Below, one piece after another: positions 57,225 to 64,000 of a stretch of DNA of 64,000 nt; the first letter of the stretch is position 1; every line of letters begins with the position of its first letter. This DNA is from Petaurus breviceps papuanus (taxonomy: Eukaryota > Chordata > Mammalia > Diprotodontia > Petauridae): assembly GCA_028583685.1 (NCBI GenBank), contig JAMXIF010001210.1, forward strand, positions 8,844,828 to 8,908,827, read 5' to 3'. The notes under the pieces are model-generated. The model had not been told where the DNA came from and did not search any database. It saw only the letters and a list, made by a program, of their open reading frames with translations. Position numbers and translations under genes: made by a program.

Positions 57225-57495
57225 TGCAAGGAAGGAGGGAAGGAAGGAAAAAGGCAGGAAGAGAGGAAGGCAGGAGTGGAAAAGGCAAAAGGGAGGAAGA
57301 GAAGAAAGCAGGAAGGGAAGAAGGGAAAAAGGGGGGAGGGATGAAGAGAAGGATGGAAGAAGACAGAAAGGGAGGAAGGCAAGAAGAGGAGAATAAAAGC
57401 AGGCAGGAAGAGAGGAAGGGAAGAAGACAGAAAGGGGAAAAGGAAAAAAGGCAGGAAGGGGAAAGGGAAGAAGGAAAGAAGGGAGAGGGATGAAA
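57225..57495. repeat. polypurine (GGAA/GGCA)n-like tract
   Basis: About 270 bases that are nearly all A/G with scattered C, built from degenerate GGAAGGAAGG and AGGAAGGCAGG units. The long open frames on both strands here (153 residues minus, 96 plus) come from this composition. Confidence 0.93.
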
Positions 57496-57636
57496 ACAAA
57501 TGTATGTATTAAGACTTCTGAAGTGCAGGTATTTTGTCAAACAAAATATCTAAATCAAAACTGAAGAAAAAAAGAAAACTTTAGCTATGGAGAAATTACA
57601 AGTGGAAAATAACATGGGAGAATTAAAGCACGTTTT

Positions 57637-58052
57637 CTTTCTTTTTTTTTTTTTCCAAACAAGAAAGTAGTGAGGATTTATTACACAGGTGTGCTACACT
57701 TAGCCACAGAGAAAACAATCAGTCCGGAGTGACAAAGTCCCATGGCACAAAGTCAGGAGTCAGCTAAGTGGAATCTGCATGAAATGACGGCATGGCCTCT
57801 TGTCAGTGTCAGATGGTGGAGCTGGTAGAGTCCTCCTCATGGTGGGTGATGTCTCCGGAAGGTTTCTGCTTTCCTGAGAATGTCACCAAGGGTCATTCCA
57901 TTTCTACTCCTGCGGCCTCGGTGGTTAGCACAGTCTGCTTACTTGGACCTCTGCCTCATCTTTCTCCTCTTGCGTTTCAGCCTACGCATTGGCTTCTTTC
58001 TCCACTTGGCTCTCATGGCGCAATGGAAGTAGACAAGATGGCGCTAAGAAGA
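57637..58052 (-). pseudogene. RPL41: RPL41 retrocopy with open 25-codon frame
   Basis: Retrocopy of the mRNA of ribosomal protein eL41, a 25-residue basic helix in the 60S-40S bridge. ATG is 58016-58014, TAA is 57941-57939. The peptide MRAKWRKKPMRRL...RQRSK keeps the family length and differs from the mammalian form at residue 9 (Pro for Arg), as far as I recall it. The 5' UTR keeps CTTAGCGCCAT near 58046 and the 3' UTR keeps GGCTAAGTGTAGCACACC and AATAAATCCTCA. The poly(A) tail is the T-rich run at 57637-57656. I found no clear TSD and no promoter. It is called a pseudogene because RPL41 has very many retrocopies; translation is possible but undemonstrated. Confidence 0.92.
57677..57682 (-). 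promoter_or_regulatory. inherited poly(A) signal of the RPL41 retrocopy
   Basis: TTTATT on the plus strand, AATAAA on the minus strand, about 20 bases before the A tail, as in the parent mRNA. Confidence 0.8.
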
Positions 58053-58084
58053 ATACTGTACTATATTAATACCAACAAATAAAT

Positions 58085-58155
58085 GTCCTTATTTATACAT
58101 GCATATGTACACACACATATATATGCATATATGTATATATATGCATATATATCAC
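58085..58155. repeat. AT-rich alternating tract
   Basis: TATATATGCATATATG-type repeats with internal dyads. Confidence 0.85.
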
Positions 58156-58476
58156 ATACCATATCCTATTATTTACTAATATTTTTACTAATTTCCTAAT
58201 AAACCACTTTTGATGAATATTCAGGGTTTTTTTGTTTACCCCCTTCCCCCTAGCTTTAAACTATCACCATGAAAATGAGTATTCACAAATGTATATCTCT
58301 AGTTCATTCTCTTATCTGACCAGAATGGCATATCTGATGTTGTTGTCCTACCAAGTCTAAGTTTAAATTTATCAGCTCTCCCACCTCTACAAAAACAAAC
58401 AAACAAAAGCTAGCAATTTCCTGTCCTCAACTCCTCATTTTCATCATTGGTACAACTATTCTTTCTTGCTCAGGCC

Positions 58477-58486
58477 NNNNNNNNNN
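58477..58486. other. assembly gap (10 N)
   Basis: Ten unresolved bases, directly followed by a (TAC)n/(TGC)n microsatellite (58487-58530), which is a likely cause of the gap. Confidence 0.99.
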
Positions 58487-58544
58487 TACTACTACTACTA
58501 TTAATTCTACTACTGCTGCTGCTGCTACTCCTCTTTTTCTTTTC

Positions 58545-58688
58545 TTTTTTTTTAAGCAATTGGGTTTCAGTAACTTGCTCAAGGTTACAGGACCAGTTAT
58601 TTCTGGGTGTGGTGCTAAGTATCTGAGCCCGGATTCGATCCTGACTCTGGGGCTGGTGCTCTTACTCACTGAGCCACCTGGCCTCCCC
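58545..58688 (-). mobile_element. CORE-type SINE monomer
   Basis: Minus copy with GAGGCCAGGTGGCTCAGTGA at the head and CAATTGCTTAAAAAAAA at the tail, the same subfamily as the 3' monomer of the dimers. Flanks share TACTACTC/TACTCCTC-like words. Confidence 0.9.
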
Positions 58689-58934
58689 TTACTACTCTCT
58701 TTCACCTCCTTTATTTAGCACCAGTCATATATGAGGTAAATAGGAGATGTTCCTACATGGTGTGACTACAGAAGAGCTGGAAAGGTCCCTGAGAATCTCC
58801 CCTCCTCCCAAAATACACTGTCAATCTGTTGTCTAGTGATTCCTGCAAATAGGGACAAAAACTCTCATGTAGTATATCATATAATTTAGAGTTACTGTAC
58901 TTCTCTATTCTGCTCTGGAAAGCAGGAAGAAATA

Positions 58935-59165
58935 TTTGTAAAAAAGCCTACTATGTACCATGCTTAGCACTCTTTTATCTCAGTTGATACTCACAACAAG
59001 CCTGGGAAATAGGTGTTGTTATTCCCGTTTTACAGCTAAGTAAACTGAGACAGATTGATTAATTGACTTGGTCCAAGTCATGCAAGTGTCTGAGGAAAAT
59101 TCAAATTCAGCTCTTCCTGATTTGAGGCTCAGCACTCTATCCACTGAGCCATCTAGCTGCCTCTA
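58935..59165 (-). repeat. MIR/MAR-type SINE
   Basis: Reverse order: CCTACTATGTACCATGCTTA, CTCAGTTGATACTCACAACA, CGTTTTACAGCTAAGTAAAC, CTTCCTGATTTGAGGCTCAG, ending ACTGAGCCATCTAGCTGCC. Confidence 0.8.
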
Positions 59166-59329
59166 AGCACCTGCCTTCTGGTTGTTTTATAGTTTACTTG
59201 CTTTCTTTTGGGGTTGAATTTCTTATCTCACTAACTTGATTTTATGTTTCCTGAGGGTTGGGTATTTTGTTTTCCTTTGTGTTCTTTAAACACTTAGATC
59301 TTCTACACAAATATCTACATACATATATC

Positions 59330-59560
59330 TATACATCGTTTTAAACCTTATAAAAGGTTGCAACATATTTTCTTACTTGGGACTCCCCGCATTGTCTAAT
59401 AGGTACCACACACATCATTACCCCACTTTACAGGTGAAGATATTGCGGCTCAAAGAGTTCAAATTGTTTATCTAGCACATAAGTGTCTAATGCAGAATCG
59501 AAACCCAGGTCTCTCCTAACTCCAGGTTTCTTTCCATTTTGTTGTGCTTCCTCTCATATT
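59330..59560 (-). repeat. MIR
   Basis: CATCATTACCCCACTTTACA, GGTGAAGATATTGCGGCTCA, ATCGAAACCCAGGTCTCTCC: reverse of MIR, diverged. Confidence 0.65.
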
Positions 59561-59674
59561 AGCAATACTATTAGTATTCATCCAAAATTTATTGTACTTT
59601 ATTAAATTACATAACAAGAGAAAAAGTTTATGATGAGCATTCTCCAACAAAAGGCAATGTCCTTACATAATTTC

Positions 59675-59937
59675 ATTATTGTTACTGTTGAGACATTTTC
59701 AATTGTGTCCGATTCTTTGTGACCCCATTTGTCGTTTTCTTGGCAAAGATGCTGGAGCAGTTTGCCAATTCATTCTCTAGCTCATTTTACAGATGAGGAA
59801 ACTGAGGCAAATGGGGTTAAGTGACTTGCTTAGGATCACACAGTTTAGTAGTGTCTGAGGCTAGATTTGAACTCAGGAAGATAAGTCTTCCTGATTCCTG
59901 ACCTGGCACTCTATCTAGTCTGCCACCTAGCAACGCT
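59675..59937 (-). mobile_element. MAR1-like SINE
   Basis: TTATTGTTACTGTTGAGACA, TTCTTTGTGACCCCATTTGT, CTTGGCAAAGATGCTGGAGC, ACAGATGAGGAAACTGAGGC, ending CTGCCACCTAGCAACGC at the head. Confidence 0.88.
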
Positions 59938-60309
59938 TAAAAAATTTTTGTGCAAACATGTAATTGGGAGTCACAGGGATCATTTCTGAGAGTCTATTTT
60001 GATTGTAGAGAATTGAGAGAAAGAATGAAACCCCTTAGCACTGGAAAGAAGAGAAGGAAACCATGAGAGGAGGAGGGAAGATAGAGGGGAAAGAAGGAAG
60101 ATGTTAGGTCATAATATTCATTATATTGATTTTTCATATACCTATTCCAAGTCTTGTCAATTTTTCTTTTGAAACTTGTCTTCTTTCCTCTCCATTTGGA
60201 CTATTTGCTACTTTTGACCAGGTGTTCATCATTTTACTCCAAGTTTATAATAGCCTGACTTTTCTTGACTCCCACCTTTCTCTCCTTTTTCACCTTCACC
60301 CCCATCCAT

Positions 60310-60822
60310 TGTAGCAGCAAGCACCCCAAGCGTCCTCAGGGTTTGCTGCCACCACAGGTTCCTGGATCTGCTTTGATAATGGAAAGCAACTCAAAATGGG
60401 TTAACAAGCTTACTTTAATCAGTCAGATATGTATTGTTTACCTAGTTCAGGGGAAAAAGGTCAGCACCCCGAACTTCAGAATATACAGACAGAATTATCA
60501 AGACAGAAACAGATCAAGTACACAGCTTTCCAAACTGTGCAATCATTACATCCATACCAAACAACATCTGGGTTTCAAAGCTGGGGGGCTTTGGACAACG
60601 ACTTCCCAGAATTTCATCTGATCAAATCACAGAACCCTCCTCAAAGTGAGCCCCCAAAACAAAGTTTATATACCCTTCTCCTGGCTCAGAGAATGTAACA
60701 ACCTTATTGACCCACTGGCCAATCAAGAAGTATCTACTGAAAAACAAGCCTCCCACCCCAGGCTCCAGGTGCACTTTAGCCTAGGGGCAGGGAAGATCTT
60801 CAAAATTTACATTCCCATTACA
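60310..60822 (-). mobile_element. solo LTR, family B, copy 3
   Basis: Reads TGTAATGGGAATGTAAATTT from 60822 downward and ends CTTGCTGCTACA at 60310, giving TG...CA ends. A perfect 5-bp TSD, TCCAT, lies at 60305-60309 and 60823-60827. A GGGTATATAAACTTTG TATA box is near 60670 and a CTGATTAAAGTAAGC segment near 60415. Best preserved of the three copies. No internal region, so the usual origin is LTR-LTR recombination. The open frames of 89-118 residues on the plus strand are antisense of the LTR. Confidence 0.85.
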
Positions 60823-60979
60823 TCCATCCTGACCACATTTCCATATCTCTCTGTTAAAGAAATTATAATGGTTATTCTATCTTAGTTTGGAGGTATTTTA
60901 TAATCTAGTTCCTCTTCCTCCTTTTTGATTCAGAGAGATGCCTTTTGCTTCAGTCAAAGTGGGCACTGCAATTTCTCTT

Positions 60980-61440
60980 CTTATTTCTGTTTTCTTTTCA
61001 TGCTGTTCTTCCCCTCTGCTTAGCCCAAATCTATCTATCCTTAAAACTCATTTCACATCTCTCTCCTCCATGAATTCTTCTCACAACTCCAGTCTATTGA
61101 CACTTTTATTCCTGCCCTACCATATACTTATTGTCTGTAACAATGCACCAAATCTGTGAATGCCTCTTTTCCCTCACGTCCTTTGGCTCCATAATGCTAC
61201 CTATAGATTTCTCGCTGTCCTTACCTTCCTCTTTTCCTGGATTCTCCTTCTCTCCCTTCAAAACACCAAGTGGCTATTTGACAAATAAGTACTCCAGGGA
61301 AATATGAAGGTGGTTAAGTAGCACTTAATCATGCTGCACATAATGATTCTAGGTTAGAGTCTGTCCTGTGCCATTTTGTTTCATGTAAGTCAAGTTTCCT
61401 CAGCTAGATTACAAGTGCCTTGAGAACAGGGACTATGTCC
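60980..61440 (+). repeat. L2-like fragments (tentative)
   Basis: AAACTCATTTCACATCTCTC, ATTGTCTGTAACAATGCACC and, at 61405, TACAAGTGCCTTGAGAACAG with GGACTATGTCC. Eroded; boundaries are uncertain. Confidence 0.4.
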
Positions 61441-61984
61441 TCTCCTTCTTTTGAATGGCTTATAGTTGATTGATATTAATTTAAAGGGATTGAAAGGGGA
61501 AAATGGTAAAGAATTGAGAGTACTGAGAAATGAACATCACACCCAGTAATGTCCTTTGCTTTGCTTACAATAGGTATTCAAGAAATATTGACTGACAAAG
61601 TCAAAGAAGGTCAGAAAATAGAAGGGTTGTCTGAGCCAAAAGTTGTAAGAGAAAGACTCAAAAAAAATATCACTCAGCATGTGATAATATTTGTTACAAA
61701 GAAACCTGTAAACAAACTCTCAAAAAGTTAAAAAAAAAACCCACTTGGTTTACATAAAAGATAAATCTGAGGGTGATTATTATCTTTAAAAATAGGGCTC
61801 ACAACAGAGTTCCTATAAATAGCAAATTCTTCTATTGCCTTTAATTCATGGTTCAACAATTTATTCACAAATAAGTTCTTAAATACAGATATCTATTTTC
61901 TAGTCAGTTATCTGTACATTTGGTGCTTTAAAAAACCATAGTAACAGCTTACTATCATATCTATCTTCACTTTTTAAGCAAATG

Positions 61985-62247
61985 TAATAATAATAATAGC
62001 TAGCACTTAAAAACTGTTTTAAGTTTTGCAAAACACTCTACAAATATTAACTCATTTGATCCTCACAACAATTCTCAGAGGTAGGTCCTATCTGTTTAAC
62101 AGATGGGGAAAATGAGGCACAGGTTAAATGACTTTTTCACAATCATACAGCTAAGTGTCTAAGGACATATTTAAACTGGGGTCTTCATGACCCTAAGTCA
62201 AATGCTTTATCTGCTGTGTTACCTAGCTGCCTTGATGTAGAAAGTTC
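61985..62247 (-). repeat. MIR/MAR-type SINE with head duplication
   Basis: Reverse order: TAGCTAGCACTTAAAAACTG, TTTGATCCTCACAACAATTC, GAGGCACAGGTTAAATGACT, ending at the head GTGTTACCTAGCTGCC. A 33-base tandem duplication of the head plus flank follows. Confidence 0.8.
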
Positions 62248-62280
62248 TGTGTTACCTAGCTGCCTCGATGTAGAAAGTTC
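62215..62280. repeat. 33-bp tandem duplication
   Basis: Two direct copies (62215-62247 and 62248-62280) of TGTGTTACCTAGCTGCC plus 16 bases ending AGAAAGTTC, with one mismatch. A recent slippage or repair event. Confidence 0.95.
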
Positions 62281-63574
62281 TTGATTATTGTGATTATGAT
62301 TGATTAAAATTAGTCCTGGGATTGTCCATTAGCCTTTGGGACTTTCCATTGTCTTTTAGATCCTCCTAGGGAATGTAGGTATTGTCAGGGATGGGATGGG
62401 AGCTTGCTTTCAAGACAATTGGTTTGACTATTAGTTAAAAGGTTTTGTAAAAGGGTTAATAGAACACAAACCCCTTGGTTTTCTTGGGGAAGAAGCATTT
62501 CTTCATTTCTGGGGCTTCTATTACCACTAAAAATAACAATAATTCTATTTTTCAGGTACATTAATTACACCAGACCCACTTAAGTTCCTTCTTGAGGTAT
62601 AGAACAAGCCTCTGTTCAATGCCAGTGTCCTTGGGGGACAGGGTCATTGCCTCTTAGAACTTCACTGCTGCAGGCACACACACACACAAAAAAAATCTAG
62701 CAGTAAAAATGTATTCAACTCAATTCACTATGGAAAATGACATTTACCTTTTATCAAGGAAGATGGAGGATGTGGATGATGATAAGTCTAGAGAATTTTA
62801 ATAATAAAACTCTAATTAATGTGCTCGGGCAGGTAAAGCATATGTCTGCAAATGATATTTGGTGAGATGAACTCTCCTGGTTCCCTGCAGAGATTTCATG
62901 CTGCTCTATTTATTATTAGCAGCCCTTCTGCAGATCATACAATATTTTAGAGACAAAAATAGGCAGACTTTGTAATATTTTTAGAACTCCTATTCCATGA
63001 TCTGTCTTCTTCTGCATCTTTTTTTATGATTTCCAGCTTATTCAAAATTCTTATTTTCATTATTTCATTGTTTTGTCTCTTTAATAAAGGTGAAATTTCA
63101 GAACCTGAACAATATTATAAGCTAATATTGACTAGGGACCATTCCAAATTGTTATGAGGGGGCAAGCAGGATTACTGGTTTAATCCCGAATTCTTGTATT
63201 CATTGAACATTCTTTTCAACCGCTTGAAGTTGGACTTGTTCTCACATCACTTTGTGAGAACTCTTAGAGATGACCAAAAACCTCCTAAATTTCAAGCCCA
63301 AGGGAGAGCAGCATAGACAACTGGTTATGAAAGATAAGGCAAAAAATGATTCCCTCTTAGAGCCAAGTGGAGCCAAGGTTCCAGTGGAGTAGAGAAAATC
63401 AGAGAATGGAACCTTGAGGAACAGGTTGCAAGAACTTACCAGCAATTTAGCCATTAATTCCATGAAGGAAGGAACAGTGTTTTAATGAAATCTGGTATCT
63501 TGTCTCTTACCCCACCTTGAGTTCTTGGTACCAATACCTTTAACACAACAGTTGGCTTTTAATAAATATTTGTA
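62281..63574. other. gene-free stretch
   Basis: No gene recognised; a CACACACACA run lies at 62674-62686. The 73-residue minus frame at 63242-63463 is unrecognised. TTTTAATAAATATTTGTATT near 63557 may be an L2-like tail. Confidence 0.5.
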
Positions 63575-63729
63575 TTTTTTTTTTTGCCTTTTGGAGGGCA
63601 ATTGGGGTTAAGTGATTTGCCCAAGGTCACACAGCTAGTTTTTATGTTAAGTGTCTGAGGCTGAATCCGAACCCAGGTCCTCCTGAATCCAGGGCCGGTG
63701 CTCTATTCACTGAGCCACCTAGACACCCC
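63575..63729 (-). mobile_element. CORE-type SINE
   Basis: Full minus copy: T-rich tail, TTTTGGAGGGCAATTGGGGT, CACACAGCTAGTTTTTATGT, and head GGGGTGTCTAGGTGGCTCAG. No certain TSD. Confidence 0.9.
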
Positions 63730-64000
63730 ATTGTTTTCTTTTTCTTTTTTGTCCATCATGAATTGATATGTCTTTCTCCTTTCACTTTCCATATTTTATT
63801 ATTCTAGATTACTTGACAGGTAGTTGATTATCTGATGACACTTGCTTTGGGGATATTCTTTCCTATTTCCAAAGAAGCATCCCTTTCTATTTTTAAACCA
63901 TCCAAAGAGTAATTGCCCACATTTTTGCAAGCATACTATCTGGTTCCTGTTCTCTAGGAGCTTATACACTAATTTAGATGAGAAGATACACTTATGAAAG

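Noticed and set aside
57079-57540. 153-residue minus-strand frame rich in FPSSLPAF-like repeats
   Set aside because: It is the translation of a degenerate polypurine tract.
60265-60698. Two overlapping plus-strand frames (118 and 89 residues)
   Set aside because: They are antisense of a solo LTR (family B, copy 3).

Overview
This is a gene-poor stretch of nuclear vertebrate DNA, almost certainly from a marsupial and probably an Australian (australidelphian) one. The evidence is the repeat content: many copies of a tRNA-derived CORE-type SINE whose 3' ends read like the wallaby/dasyurid WSINE/WALLSI families, opossum-type MAR1-like SINEs, RTE-like tails ending in CAA repeats, old MIR, L2, L3/CR1 and L1 pieces, and three retrocopies of ordinary mammalian mRNAs. 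The window is AT-rich and intron-free, and I found no functional protein-coding gene. One 10-base run of N (58477-58486) marks an assembly gap.

Layout. 1-21 kb: old SINE/L2/L3 debris, several young SINEs with clear target-site duplications (TSDs), and three solo LTRs of one family (3344-3995, 8355-8942, 20531-21136). 22-34 kb: two dimeric SINEs (22832-23136 and 29079-29382), two solo LTRs of a second family (28402-28922, 31512-32086), a near-perfect 36-bp hairpin (32678-32769) and a SINE cluster. 34-41 kb: L1, L2 and LTR-like pieces, then a long non-coding repeat broken up by SINEs. 41-43 kb: a SINE with a long purine microsatellite tail next to a GC-rich processed pseudogene of YIF1B. 43-47 kb: L1, a 44-46-bp-armed hairpin, and an inverted pair of LINE-like fragments. 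49.9-50.3 kb: processed pseudogene of DYNLL1. 52-60 kb: paired hAT-like fragments, SINEs, microsatellites and a retrocopy of RPL41 whose 25-codon frame is still open. 60-64 kb: a third LTR of the second family, with a perfect 5-bp TSD, then more SINEs.

The three retrocopies show the L1 hallmarks of no introns plus, in two cases, a poly(A) signal and tail. No operon, CRISPR array, phage or bacterial content is present. The item most likely to be new is the dimeric SINE: two loci carry the same head-to-tail pair of distinguishable monomers, each bounded by one long perfect TSD, so the dimer itself appears to have moved as a unit. All database family names are from memory and need a RepeatMasker check.
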